Origin: Streptomyces sp. NRRL F-6131
GTDB taxonomy: Bacteria > Actinomycetota > Actinomycetes > Streptomycetales > Streptomycetaceae
DNA: 64,000 nt
Direction of reading: 5' to 3'
NCBI GenBank assembly: GCA_000719695.1
Contig: JOHN01000004.1
Coordinates: 62,001-126,000, forward strand
Shown: piece after piece, positions 10,972-19,526 of the stretch
Layout of the letters: each line of letters starts with the position of its first letter
How positions within the stretch are numbered: the first letter of the stretch is position 1
The notes under the pieces: generated by a model
What the model was told of the DNA's origin: nothing
Seen by the model: the letters and a program-made list of their open reading frames with translations, nothing else
The model's database searches: none
Position numbers and translations under genes: made by a program

Positions 10972-12234
10972 ATGGCCGACAGGCGCGGAATCGCGGGTCT
11001 CGGTGGCATCACGCTGGCGCTCGTCGTGCTGGCCCCCGTGGCCGGCTGCACCTCCGGCGGAGGCGAGGACGTCGCGGAGGCCGTCCACAAGGTCGACGCC
11101 GCCGACCTGGTGCACCTCTCCGCCACCGAGAAGGTGGACCCCTCCCAGCCGGTCACGGTCACCGCCGAGCCGGGCAGCCGGCTGACCGACGTCACCGTGG
11201 TAGGCCCGGACGGGCGGGTCGTCGCCGGCCGGCTCTCGGAGGACCAGCGCAGCTGGCAGACCACCGGCCGGCTGAAGGCGGCCACCGCCTACACGGTGCG
11301 GATCGCCGCCGACGACGGCAACGGCGGCCGCGGCGAGACCACCTCCGGCTTCTCCACCCTGGCCGCCCAGCGGCTGCTGACGGCCAAGCTCGGCCCGGAC
11401 TCCTCGGGCAGCGGCGTCTACGGCGTGGGCCAGCCGCTCACCGTCCAGCTCTCCGAGGCGGTGAAGGACCCGCAGGCCCGCCAGGAGGTGGAGCAGGCGC
11501 TGACGGTCACCTCGCAGCCCGCGGTCACCGGCGCCTGGTACTGGGTGGACGACAAGAACCTGCACTTCCGCCCCGAGCAGTACTGGCCCACCGGCACCAC
11601 CGTCGGGCTGGTCTTCGAGGCGACCGGCAGCCGCGTCTCCGACGGCCTGTACGGCGGCGACCGCTCGGCCCTGGCCCTGCGGATCGGCGAGCGGGTGGAG
11701 TCGGTGGTGGACGCGGGCACCCACGAGCTGACCCTCAAGCGCGACGGCCAGGTGGTCCGGACGATCCCGGTCACCACCGGCAAGCCCGGCTTCGACACCC
11801 GCAACGGCGTCAAGGTGGTGCTCGGCCAGGAGCGCAAGGTCCGGATGAGCGGCGAGACCATCGGCATAGCGGCCGGCAGCGACGAGTCCTACGACCTCGA
11901 CGTCGAGTGGGCCACCCGGGTCACCTGGAGCGGCGAGTACGTGCACGCGGCGCCCTGGTCGGTGGGCTCCCAGGGGGTGGAGAACGTCAGCCACGGCTGT
12001 ACCGGCATGAGCACCGAGAACGCCCGCTGGTTCTACCAGAACACCAGGGTGGGGGACCTGGTGACCGTGGTGAACAGCCGGGGCAAGAGCATGGAGCCGT
12101 TCGGCAACGGCTTCGGCGACTGGAACATCACCTGGACCGACTGGGTCAAGCACAGCGCCCTCGGGCAGCCCGTCAGCACCACCACGCCGGCCACCCGGGC
12201 CCCCGCCAGCGGGATGATCGCCCCGCAGCTCTGA
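10972..12234 (+). CDS. L,D-transpeptidase lipoprotein (Ig-like domains plus YkuD)
   Basis: A 420-residue cell-wall enzyme that forms 3-3 cross-links between meso- or LL-diaminopimelate residues of peptidoglycan. The signal peptide ends in the lipobox VAGC, placing it on the outer membrane face. Two Ig-like domains (about 45-270) precede the YkuD catalytic domain. The active-site motif is SHGCTGMS, with the nucleophilic cysteine and its histidine. This matches the architecture of mycobacterial LdtMt2-type enzymes. The start is ATG 10972 with GGGAGG six bases upstream. The gene sits between cta and qcr operons as a separate unit. Confidence 0.93.
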   Translation: MADRRGIAGLGGITLALVVLAPVAGCTSGGGEDVAEAVHKVDAADLVHLSATEKVDPSQPVTVTAEPGSRLTDVTVVGPDGRVVAGRLSEDQRSWQTTGRLKAATAYTVRIAADDGNGGRGETTSGFSTLAAQRLLTAKLGPDSSGSGVYGVGQPLTVQLSEAVKDPQARQEVEQALTVTSQPAVTGAWYWVDDKNLHFRPEQYWPTGTTVGLVFEATGSRVSDGLYGGDRSALALRIGERVESVVDAGTHELTLKRDGQVVRTIPVTTGKPGFDTRNGVKVVLGQERKVRMSGETIGIAAGSDESYDLDVEWATRVTWSGEYVHAAPWSVGSQGVENVSHGCTGMSTENARWFYQNTRVGDLVTVVNSRGKSMEPFGNGFGDWNITWTDWVKHSALGQPVSTTTPATRAPASGMIAPQL

Positions 12235-12264
12235 CCCGGGCCCCGGCCGGGCTGTGAGAGCCCC

Positions 12265-12288
12265 CGGAGGGCTGTTGCTAGCCCTCCG
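12265..12288. terminator. Terminator between convergent L,D-transpeptidase and GntR genes
   Basis: CGGAGGGCT and AGCCCTCCG form a 9-bp stem around a 6-nt loop. The stem overlaps the last codons of the GntR gene and lies 30 bp after the transpeptidase stop. Confidence 0.65.
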
Positions 12289-12661
12289 CGGCGTCCTCCC
12301 GGTAGGCGACCCGCAGCGCGTTGTCCACGGCGGCCAGGGCGTCCGCCGGCGGCACCCCGAGCCGCCGGGCCCGCTCGGCGTACTCGGCGGCCGCCGTCGC
12401 GGCCAGCCGGTGCGCGGAGTCGCCGACCGCGGCGATCAGGGTGCCGCGCCGGCCGTGGGTCTCCACCACTCCGTCCGTCTCCAGCTCCCGGTAGGCGCGG
12501 GCGACCGTCCCGGCCGCCAGCCCCAGCTGCTCGGCCAGCGCACGGACGGTGGGCAGTCTGGTCCCGGTCGCCAGCTCGCCGCTGCGGGCCTGCTCGGCGA
12601 TCAGGGCGCGGATCTGCTCGTACGGGGGAGTGCCGGAGGCCGGGTCGACGGACAGCTGCAC
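12278..12661 (-). CDS. GntR family regulator, short YtrA-like
   Basis: A 127-residue regulator. The GntR winged HTH occupies residues 1-75: PPYEQIRALIAEQARSGELATGTRLPTVRALAEQLGLAAGTVARAYRELETDGVVETHGRRGT. A short helical C-terminal tail follows instead of a large effector domain, as in the YtrA subfamily. Such proteins usually repress an adjacent ABC-transporter operon, but none is present here, so the target is unknown. The start is GTG 12661 with AGGAG six bases upstream. An ATG at 12703 would extend it without a ribosome site. Confidence 0.85.
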   Translation of the reverse strand: MQLSVDPASGTPPYEQIRALIAEQARSGELATGTRLPTVRALAEQLGLAAGTVARAYRELETDGVVETHGRRGTLIAAVGDSAHRLAATAAAEYAERARRLGVPPADALAAVDNALRVAYREDAAEG

Positions 12662-12735
12662 GGTGGGCTCCTGACGTTCGATGGGGGCGGGGGAGTGCGG
12701 CACCGGGTGCGGGCCCGCACCCGGAGACGGGAAAG

Positions 12736-12780
12736 CCCGAGGGCCGCCGACCAGAAGAACTCTGGTCAGCGGCCCTCGGG
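12736..12780 (-). terminator. Terminator of the ctaE-qcrCAB operon
   Basis: CCCGAGGGCCGC-CGACCAGA pairs with TCTGGTCAG-CGGCCCTCGGG, giving a long stem with a 5-nt loop. It lies 25 bp downstream of the qcrB stop on the minus strand. Confidence 0.85.
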
Positions 12781-12804
12781 GTGCGACGCGGGGTGCGTAC
12801 GGGA

Positions 12805-14466
12805 TCAGTGGTGGCCGTGGCCGCTGGTGATCTCGTGGTGCTCCTCGGCGGTCGGCTTGGGGATCTGGCTGCCCTCGCCGTAGAAGCCGCGGGAGAGCTT
12901 CGCCCGGGTGCGGTCGATGACGTTGGCCTTGGAGGCCACACCGTTCTCGTCCGTCCCGGCCGGCAGCTCGAACGGCTCCACCTGCTCGTGCGCGGTGAGC
13001 TTGTGCAGGTCCTTCTGCGGCAGCTGGGCGTGCACCTCGATGAACTCGCCGTGCGGCAGGCGCTTGATGACGCCGGTCTCGCGACCGTGCAGCACCTTCT
13101 CCTTGTCACGGCGCTGGAGGCCGAGGCACCAGCGCTTGGTGATGATGAAGACCGCGACGGGGACGACGAACATGCCGACCCGGACGAAGTAGGTCACCGA
13201 GTTGATCGACAGGTGCAGGTGGGTGGCGAACAGGTCGTTTCCACCGGCCGCCAGCAGGATCAGGTAGAGGCTGATCCAGGCGGCACCCAGCGCGGTGCGG
13301 ACCGGGGCGTTGCGCGGACGGTCCAGGATGTGGTGCTCGCGCTTGTCGCCGGTGATCCAGCCCTCGATGAAGGGGTAGGCGGCGATCGAGACCAGCACCA
13401 GCGGGAAGACCACCATCAGCGGGATCGCCACGCCCAGGTTCAGGGTGTGGCCCCAGAGGCCGATCTCCCAGCCCGGCATGATGCGGATCAGGCCCTCGGA
13501 GAAGCCCATGTACCAGTCCGGCTGGGCGTCCGTGGACACCTGGTCGGGGCGGTACGGGCCGTACGCCCAGATCGGGTTGATCGAGGCGATCGCCGAGATG
13601 GCCGCGATCAGACCGAACACCAGGAAGAAGAAGCCACCGGCCTTGGCCATGTAGACCGGCATCAGCGGCATGCCGACGACGTTCTTCTCGGTCTTGCCCG
13701 GGCCCGCCCACTGGGTGTGCTTGTGGTAGAAGACCAGGATCAGGTGCGCCACCAGCAGGCCGAGCATGATGCCCGGGATCAGCAGCACGTGGATGGTGAA
13801 GAACCGCGGCACGATGTCGTGGCCGGGGAACTCGCCCCCGAACAGGAACATCTGGACGTAGGTGCCGATCAGCGGGGTCGCCAGGACGGCGCCCTCCATG
13901 AACCGGATACCGGTGCCGGAGAGCAGGTCGTCGGGCAGCGAGTAGCCGAAGAAGCCGTCGAACATGCCCAGGACCAGCAGCAGGAAGCCGAAGACCCAGT
14001 TGATCTCACGCGGCTTGCGGAACGCGCCGGTGAAGAACACGCGCATCATGTGCACGAGCATCGCGGCCACGAAGACCAGGGCGGCCCAGTGGTGGATCTG
14101 GCGGACCAGCAGACCGCCGCGCACCTCGAAGCTGATGTCGACCGTCGACGCGTAGGCCTCGGACATCGGGATGCCCTTGAGCGGCACGTACGAGCCGTCG
14201 TAGATGACCTCGCCCATCGAGGGCTTGAAGAACAGCGTCAGGTAGACACCGGTCAGGATGATGATGATGAAGGTGTAGAGGCAGATCTCGCCCAGCATGA
14301 AGGACCAGTGGTCCGGGAAGATCTTCCGCAGGTTGGTCTTGGCGAGGGAGTAGATCCCCAGCCGGCCGTCCGTCCAGTCCGCCGCCTGCTCCCACTTGTT
14401 CGCGGGCTTGGCGCGCGTGCTGGCGGGCTTGGCGGCACCGGAGGTGGTGCTGCTCGCACTGCTCAT
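12805..14466 (-). CDS. qcrB: Cytochrome bc1 (bcc) complex cytochrome b subunit
   Basis: A 553-residue membrane subunit that oxidises menaquinol. The N-terminal half has the four-helix bundle with the heme b histidines (QIHHWAALVFVAAMLVHMMRVF and FTIHVLLIPGIMLGLLVAHLILVFYHKH). The Qo-site segment around INPIWAYGPYRP corresponds to the PEWY-type loop. The C-terminal soluble extension of about 120 residues is typical of actinobacterial QcrB. The ATG overlaps the qcrA stop (ATGA). It is the last gene of the operon, ahead of a strong terminator. QcrB is the target of bc1 inhibitors in mycobacteria. Confidence 0.97.
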   Translation of the reverse strand: MSSASSTTSGAAKPASTRAKPANKWEQAADWTDGRLGIYSLAKTNLRKIFPDHWSFMLGEICLYTFIIIILTGVYLTLFFKPSMGEVIYDGSYVPLKGIPMSEAYASTVDISFEVRGGLLVRQIHHWAALVFVAAMLVHMMRVFFTGAFRKPREINWVFGFLLLVLGMFDGFFGYSLPDDLLSGTGIRFMEGAVLATPLIGTYVQMFLFGGEFPGHDIVPRFFTIHVLLIPGIMLGLLVAHLILVFYHKHTQWAGPGKTEKNVVGMPLMPVYMAKAGGFFFLVFGLIAAISAIASINPIWAYGPYRPDQVSTDAQPDWYMGFSEGLIRIMPGWEIGLWGHTLNLGVAIPLMVVFPLVLVSIAAYPFIEGWITGDKREHHILDRPRNAPVRTALGAAWISLYLILLAAGGNDLFATHLHLSINSVTYFVRVGMFVVPVAVFIITKRWCLGLQRRDKEKVLHGRETGVIKRLPHGEFIEVHAQLPQKDLHKLTAHEQVEPFELPAGTDENGVASKANVIDRTRAKLSRGFYGEGSQIPKPTAEEHHEITSGHGHH

Positions 14467-15533
14467 CGAGCACGCTCCCAGTAGCTCGGGCCGACGGGCT
14501 CGTCGAAGTCGCCGTGGGCGACCAGGAAGCCCTTCTCGTCAGTGGTGATCTTCAGCTGCGGCAGCGGGTGACCGGCCGGGCCGAAGATCACGCGCGCGCC
14601 GTCCGCCAGGTCGAAGGTCGACTGGTGGCAGGGGCAGAGCGCGTGGTGGGTCTGCTGCTCGTACAGGCTGATCGGGCAGCCGACGTGGGTGCAGATCTTG
14701 GAGTAGGCGAGGATGCCCTCGAAGCCCATCTCCTTGGACTTGTCGTCCTTGATGTCCTCCGGCGCGATGCGCACCAGCATGAGGGCGTCCTTGGCGATGC
14801 GCTGCTGGAAGTCCTCGTCGTGGGTGTGCAGGCCCTCGGGCATCGCGAAGGTCAGCGACCCCGCGAGGATGTCCTCGGCCTTCATCGGCTGGTTGGTGTT
14901 CATGTTGATGAGTTGCAGGGGCTTGGCCTCGGTGGCCTCCTCCCAGCCGGTGTGCTCCAGCTTGTCCTCGGGCAGCGGGCCCAGGTCGCGCAGCAGGACC
15001 ACGCCGGACAGCGGAACCAGCGCCATCGAACCGATGAGGGTGTTGCGGATCATCTTGCGGCGGCCGAAGCCGGACTCCGCGGCACCGGTCCGGAACTGCT
15101 CGATGACGTCGGCACGGAGCTCGTCGTCGGCCTCGATCGGGTGACGCTCGGCCGGGATCTCGTGGTCCGACATCAGGGTGCGGGCCCAGTGGACCGCGCC
15201 CGCGCCGATGAGGAAGAGCGCCACGCCCAGGGTCATGCCGAGCGCGAAGTTCAGCGCGCTGACGTGGCCCAGCGGCCAGATGTAGACGATCTTGTCCGGG
15301 TCGATGGTCACGTACGAGGCGATGAAGCCGATGGTGGCGATCATCGAGACGACGAACATCAGCGACACCTGACGCTCGGCCCGCCTGGCGGCCCGCTCGT
15401 CGATGTCGGTGCGGCGCGGCTCGTGGGCCGGCAGACCCGGGTCGGCGAACGGATCGCCGTGGGCAGCCACCTCGTGGTGCCCGGCGGAGCCGTGGGACTC
15501 CGGGAGCTTCTCTTCTGACATGTCCTGGCTCAT
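14463..15533 (-). CDS. qcrA: Cytochrome bc1 complex Rieske iron-sulfur subunit
   Basis: A 356-residue protein with an N-terminal polar region, three transmembrane segments as in other actinobacterial QcrA, and a C-terminal Rieske domain. The [2Fe-2S] ligand boxes are CTHVGCPI and CPCHQS: each supplies one Cys and one His ligand, and the two extra cysteines form the disulfide. The third transmembrane segment follows a basic GFGRRKMIRN stretch, resembling the internal Tat signal used to translocate this domain. It overlaps qcrB and qcrC by 4 bp at each end. Confidence 0.97.
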   Translation of the reverse strand: MSQDMSEEKLPESHGSAGHHEVAAHGDPFADPGLPAHEPRRTDIDERAARRAERQVSLMFVVSMIATIGFIASYVTIDPDKIVYIWPLGHVSALNFALGMTLGVALFLIGAGAVHWARTLMSDHEIPAERHPIEADDELRADVIEQFRTGAAESGFGRRKMIRNTLIGSMALVPLSGVVLLRDLGPLPEDKLEHTGWEEATEAKPLQLINMNTNQPMKAEDILAGSLTFAMPEGLHTHDEDFQQRIAKDALMLVRIAPEDIKDDKSKEMGFEGILAYSKICTHVGCPISLYEQQTHHALCPCHQSTFDLADGARVIFGPAGHPLPQLKITTDEKGFLVAHGDFDEPVGPSYWERAR

Positions 15534-16339
15534 GACTTCTTGGCCTTGGTGGTGTGGGCGGCGACCCAGATCGCGACCGCGATGAGCGCGCCGAGACCGA
15601 AGATCCAGCCGAACAGGCCCTCGGTCACCGGACCGAGGCTGCCGAGCGTGAGACCGCCGGGGTTGGGCTCATCGTTGGTGGTGTGGCGGACGAAGGCCAC
15701 GATCTGCTTCTTCTGCTCCTCGGGCATGGTGCCGTCCGGGAACGACGGCATGTTCTGCGGGCCGGTCTGCATGGCCTCGTAGATGTGCTTGGCGTCCACG
15801 CCCTCCAGGGACGGGGCGTACTTGCCCTGGGTCAGGGCACCGCCCTGGCCGGCGAAGTTGTGGCACTGGGCGCAGTTGGTGCGGAACAGCTCGCCACCCT
15901 TGGACAGGTCGTCCGGGTTGGTCGAGGTGTACTGCTCCTCGGTCGGCGTCACCGGACCGGGGCCGAGCGAGGCGACGAAGGCGGCGAGCTGGTCGATCTC
16001 CGCCTGCGAGTAGATGTTCTTCTTGCGCGGCACCTGGGCGCCGGGCTGCTGGGCCGGCATGCGGCCGGTACCCACCTGGAAGTCGACCGCGGCGGAGCCG
16101 ACGCCGACCAGGCTCGGGCCGTCGGTGCTGCCCTGCCCGTTCAGGCCGTGGCAGGAGGAGCAGCCCACGGCGAAGAGCTTCTTGCCCTCATCGATCGCGA
16201 GCGACTGCGCGGCGACGTCGGCCTGCGCCTTGTCGGCGGGCGCGAACGCGGCGTACAGCCCCCCGGTTGCCGCCAGGGCGAGAAGTAGGACGACCAGCGC
16301 CGCCAGTGGGTGGCGCCGTCGTGCGGAGAGCTTTTTCAC
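15530..16339 (-). CDS. qcrC: Cytochrome bc1 complex diheme cytochrome c subunit
   Basis: A 269-residue diheme cytochrome c that passes electrons from the Rieske centre to CtaC without a soluble cytochrome. It has an N-terminal membrane anchor, two CxxCH heme sites (CSSCH and CAQCH) with distal methionines in GRMPAQ and QNMPSF, and a C-terminal transmembrane helix (GLFGWIFGLGALIAVAIWVAA). The start is GTG 16339; GGGG seven bases upstream is a weak ribosome site. It is separated from ctaE by 187 bp containing a stem-loop. Confidence 0.96.
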   Translation of the reverse strand: MKKLSARRRHPLAALVVLLLALAATGGLYAAFAPADKAQADVAAQSLAIDEGKKLFAVGCSSCHGLNGQGSTDGPSLVGVGSAAVDFQVGTGRMPAQQPGAQVPRKKNIYSQAEIDQLAAFVASLGPGPVTPTEEQYTSTNPDDLSKGGELFRTNCAQCHNFAGQGGALTQGKYAPSLEGVDAKHIYEAMQTGPQNMPSFPDGTMPEEQKKQIVAFVRHTTNDEPNPGGLTLGSLGPVTEGLFGWIFGLGALIAVAIWVAAHTTKAKKS

Positions 16340-16455
16340 GGAATAACCCCGGTGTCAGGATCTGGTCGACTGGTGGGTGCACCCGGCGGCCGGTCTGGCC
16401 GGCACGAGGCTGCCTGTCTAGGGCTGCGCGCGCGGTCGGTCGGTGGGAGCGTCGC

Positions 16456-16483
16456 CACCGGCGAAATCGGGCCGTCGCCGGTG
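16456..16483 (-). other. Stem-loop between ctaE and qcrC
   Basis: CACCGGCGA and TCGCCGGTG form a perfect 9-bp stem around a 10-nt loop in the gap between ctaE and qcrC. It could be a partial terminator or an mRNA processing or stability element that sets the oxidase-to-bcc ratio. No U-tract follows. Confidence 0.45.
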
Positions 16484-16526
16484 AGGGCGGGACCCGAGGC
16501 CGGTGGCCAGCGACCTGATCAGCTGG

Positions 16527-17147
16527 TTACTTGATCAGGTAGATGGTCGCGAACAGGCCGATCCACACGACGTCGACGAAGTGCCAGTAGTACGACACCA
16601 CGATCGCGGCGGTGGCCTGCTCGTGAGTGAAGCGCTTGGCTGCGTACGTCCGTCCCAGGACGAGCAGGAAGGCGATCAGACCACCCGTCACGTGCAGACC
16701 GTGGAAGCCGGTGGTCAGGTAGAACACCGTGCCGTACGGGTCCGAGGACAGCGAGAGGCCGTCCTTCTTGACCAGCTCGGTGTACTCGAAGATCTGGCCG
16801 CCGATGAAGATCGCGCCCATCACGAAGGTGATGACGAACCACGAGCGGAGCTTCTTCACGTCCCCGCGCTCGGCGGCGAAGACGCCGAGCTGGCAGGTGA
16901 GCGAGGAGAGCACCAGGATCGTGGTGTTGACCGAGGAGAAGGGCACGTTGAGGGCGTGCGCCTTCTCGGTCCAGAACTCCGGCCCCTTGACGGAGCGGAG
17001 CGTGAAGTACATCGCGAAGAGGGCCGCGAAGAACATCAACTCGGAACTGAGCCAGACGATCGTTCCGACGCTGACCATGTTCGGCCGGTTGACCGATCCG
17101 TGCGCGTGCCCGGTTTCTACTGCTGTTGCTGTCGCCACGACGGACAT
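16527..17147 (-). CDS. ctaE: Cytochrome c oxidase subunit III
   Basis: A 206-residue membrane protein with five hydrophobic helices. Family features include the subunit III motif [12 protein letters not shown] and the final helix [20 protein letters not shown]. It binds subunit I and helps sustain proton uptake. The start is ATG 17147 with AAGGGA eight bases upstream. It leads the minus-strand operon with qcrCAB, so the aa3 subunits are split over two operons on opposite strands, as in other actinobacteria. Confidence 0.97.
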   Translation of the reverse strand: MSVVATATAVETGHAHGSVNRPNMVSVGTIVWLSSELMFFAALFAMYFTLRSVKGPEFWTEKAHALNVPFSSVNTTILVLSSLTCQLGVFAAERGDVKKLRSWFVITFVMGAIFIGGQIFEYTELVKKDGLSLSSDPYGTVFYLTTGFHGLHVTGGLIAFLLVLGRTYAAKRFTHEQATAAIVVSYYWHFVDVVWIGLFATIYLIK

Positions 17148-17541
17148 TATGTCGGTCCCTTATTCCGTCTTCACGCCGGGGGGTCTCCCTCGGAGTGTCC
17201 GGTGCGTGCGGTATGCCCCCCTGGCGCCCGACGGGGCGTCCGGACCGCCGCTGAGCAGCGGCGTGTCCCTTTTCTGACGGTTCCTCGGGGGCCCCTTCCG
17301 GCCCCGTCCGGCGTGTCGTGGCGCGCCCCGGGGCCCCGTCGGTAGTAAGGGGAGAGTCCACCCGTCCGCCGTACGGGTGGACTGCGCGGGCGGGGGTGAC
17401 GCGCCGTGCTCCGCCCGGACCAGTCCCCGGCGGGCCGGCTCGGGAAGAGATCGCGCGGGAAGGGCTCGGGCACCGGTGATCGGGAGTAGCATCCGGGGTG
17501 AGGCGAACGTGGTCCGGATCACACGTGAGGGAGCAGGGCCC
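17148..17541. other. Divergent intergenic region, ctaE / receiver protein
   Basis: This 394-bp gap has no credible gene. It must contain the promoter of the ctaE-qcrCAB operon on the minus strand and that of the receiver gene on the plus strand. TAGCAT at about 17487 is a possible -10 for the latter. GGGAG just before 17540 is its ribosome site. I saw no clear operator. Confidence 0.5.
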
Positions 17542-17967
17542 ATGGCGTACACGACCGACGAGACGCTGACCGTTCTCGTCTACAGCCACGACCGCACCAC
17601 CCGCGAGCAGGTGCTGACCGCTCTCGGGCGGCGGCCCGCGGAGGACCTGCCGGAACTGGCCTACCTGGAGTGCGCGACCACCCCCGCGGTGCTCAAGGCG
17701 CTCGAGAAGGGTGGTGTCGACCTCTGCGTCCTGGACGGCGAGGCGGTGCCGGCCGGCGGACTCGGGCTCGCGCGGCAGCTGAAGGACGAGATCTACGGTT
17801 GCCCGCCGGTGCTGGTGCTGATCGGCCGGCCGCAGGACTCCTGGCTGGCCGCCTGGAGCCGGGCCGACGCGGCGATCTCCCAGCCGGTGGACCCGGTGGC
17901 GCTGGCCGAGGCCGTCGCCGCGCTGCTGCGGGCCCGGGTGGCCAAGCGGACGCCCGCCGTCCGTTAG
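17542..17967 (+). CDS. Stand-alone atypical response-regulator receiver domain
   Basis: A 141-residue protein covering one CheY-like receiver domain and nothing else. The fold is visible as TVLVYSHDRTTREQVLTAL (beta-1/alpha-1), DLCVLDGEAVPAGGLGLARQLKDE (beta-3 with the candidate phospho-acceptor Asp), PPVLVLIGRPQD (beta-4) and DAAISQPVDPVALAEAVAALLRAR (beta-5/alpha-5). The usual acidic pair after beta-1 is reduced to SHD, and the conserved Lys before Pro in beta-5 is Gln (SQPVDP). Normal Mg-dependent phosphorylation signalling is therefore doubtful. There is no output domain and no adjacent kinase. The start is ATG 17542. Confidence 0.75.
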   Translation: MAYTTDETLTVLVYSHDRTTREQVLTALGRRPAEDLPELAYLECATTPAVLKALEKGGVDLCVLDGEAVPAGGLGLARQLKDEIYGCPPVLVLIGRPQDSWLAAWSRADAAISQPVDPVALAEAVAALLRARVAKRTPAVR

Positions 17968-18170
17968 TCGGTCGGCGGAGCCGGTGACCGGCCTCGGCCC
18001 GGGGCCCGGCTCCGGTGCCGCGGGCCGGTGCCCCGCCCCCGTGTCCGACCCGCCGTCTCACCACAGGAGAAGAAGGGTGAACGGCGGAGCCCCGGTGCCC
18101 CGCCGCTCGATAGGCTGACTCCGTCCCTACGTCCTTCCCCGTGTCCGGGGAGCGAGAGCTGGAGTCAGCC

Positions 18171-19247
18171 ATGGTGAACGTGCACCCTGCGAACGGCGGC
18201 AACGACCCCGCGCAGGTGGTCCGCTCCTGGCCGGACATCCTGTCGGCGCTGCTGCGGGGGGAGGACCTCGACCGCTCGGCCACCGCGTGGGCGATGGACC
18301 GGATCATGAGCGGCGAGGCCACTCCGGTGCAGGTCGCCGGCTTCATGGTGGCGCTGCGCGCCAAGGGCGAGACGGTCGACGAGATCTCCGGTCTGGTCGA
18401 CTCGATGTACGCGCACGCCGAGCCGTTGGACATCCCGGGACCGGCCGTGGACATCGTCGGCACCGGTGGCGACCGGGCCAAGACCGTCAACATCTCCACC
18501 ATGTCGGCGATCGTCGCGGCCGCCGCCGGAGCCAAGGTGGTCAAGCACGGCAACCGGGCCGCCTCCTCGGCCAGCGGCTCCTCGGACGTGCTGGAGAAGC
18601 TGGGCATCAGGCTGGACCTCCGGCCGCGCCGGGTCGCCGCGGTCGCCGAGGAGGTCGGACTGACCTTCTGCTTCGCGGCCACCTTCCACCCGTCGATGCG
18701 GCACGCGGCGCCGGCCCGGCGCGACCTCGGGGTGCCCACCGCCTTCAACATCCTCGGGCCGCTCACCAACCCGGCCCGGGTGACGGCGCACGCGATCGGC
18801 TGCTTCGACACCCGGCTGGCGGCCCTGATCGCCGGGGTGCTCGCCCGGCGCGGCGCCACCGCCCTGGTCTTCCGCGGCGACGACGGGCTGGACGAGCTGA
18901 CCATCACCACCACCTCCCGGGTGTGGGTGGTCCGCGACGGCGCCGTCACCGAGACCGCCTTCGACCCGCGTGACGTCGGCATCCGGCCGGTCGGCATCGA
19001 GGCGCTGCGCGGCGGCGACCCGGCGTACAACGCGGAGGTCGCGCGCCGGATGCTCGCCGGGGAGCACGGGCCGGTCCGCGACGCGGTGCTGCTGAACTCG
19101 GCGGCGGCCCTGGTGGCGCTCGACCTGACCGACGCGCCGCTCGCGGAGCAGCTCGGGGCGGCCATGCGGCGTACCGCGGCGGCCGTCGACTCGGGCGCCG
19201 CGGCGGACCTGCTGAAGCACTGGTCGGAGGCCACCGCCCGGGTGTGA
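18171..19247 (+). CDS. trpD: Anthranilate phosphoribosyltransferase
   Basis: A 358-residue enzyme that joins anthranilate to PRPP, the second step of the tryptophan branch. Family motifs are [24 protein letters not shown] (PRPP phosphate loop), [22 protein letters not shown] (substrate binding), [30 protein letters not shown], and [10 protein letters not shown]. The start is ATG 18171 with GGAG six bases upstream. The gene stands alone, about 28 kb from the TrpE-TrpG fusion gene in this window, and ends at a terminator. Confidence 0.96.
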   Translation: MVNVHPANGGNDPAQVVRSWPDILSALLRGEDLDRSATAWAMDRIMSGEATPVQVAGFMVALRAKGETVDEISGLVDSMYAHAEPLDIPGPAVDIVGTGGDRAKTVNISTMSAIVAAAAGAKVVKHGNRAASSASGSSDVLEKLGIRLDLRPRRVAAVAEEVGLTFCFAATFHPSMRHAAPARRDLGVPTAFNILGPLTNPARVTAHAIGCFDTRLAALIAGVLARRGATALVFRGDDGLDELTITTTSRVWVVRDGAVTETAFDPRDVGIRPVGIEALRGGDPAYNAEVARRMLAGEHGPVRDAVLLNSAAALVALDLTDAPLAEQLGAAMRRTAAAVDSGAAADLLKHWSEATARV

Positions 19248-19257
19248 CACGGCGGTT

Positions 19258-19289
19258 GGGGCCCATCGGGAGTCCGCCCGGTGGGCCCC
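19258..19289 (+). terminator. Terminator of trpD
   Basis: GGGGCCCATCGGG and CCCGGTGGGCCCC form a 13-bp stem with one G-T pair, 10 bp after the trpD stop. Confidence 0.85.
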
Positions 19290-19349
19290 TTCCGGTGTCC
19301 GCGATGTGGACCCGTGTTTGACCACGGGACGGACCGGACCTACAGTCGT

Positions 19350-19474
19350 GGCCAGGTCATGAGTGACAGCGCCAAGCCCCAGCTTGCTGTCCGGCAACCC
19401 TCCGTCCGTGGCGGGGTGCCCTGGGTGAGGACCGGGTCACGTGGCAGTCCGTCCGCGTGGCAAGCGCGGACACC
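19350..19474 (+). promoter_or_regulatory. SAM-IV-type S-adenosylmethionine riboswitch
   Basis: The 5' leader of the class V aminotransferase gene carries the conserved core of the actinomycete SAM-IV class. GGTCATGAGTGACAGCG opens the element, followed by GCCAAGCCCC, then CTTGCTGTCCGGCAACCC, then GGCGGGGTGCCCTGGGTGA closing with GGACC. P1 pairs GGTC with GACC. A further hairpin, GTCCGTCCGCG...CGCGGAC, encloses TGGCAAG, the 3' extension that sets SAM-IV apart from SAM-I. The boundaries are approximate. High SAM would be expected to lower expression of the gene at 19527, probably by masking its ribosome site. Confidence 0.85.
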
Positions 19475-19526
19475 CGGATCGCATCGCACTCCCGGGGTCC
19501 CAGACCCGTAGAAGGAGTGCATCCTC

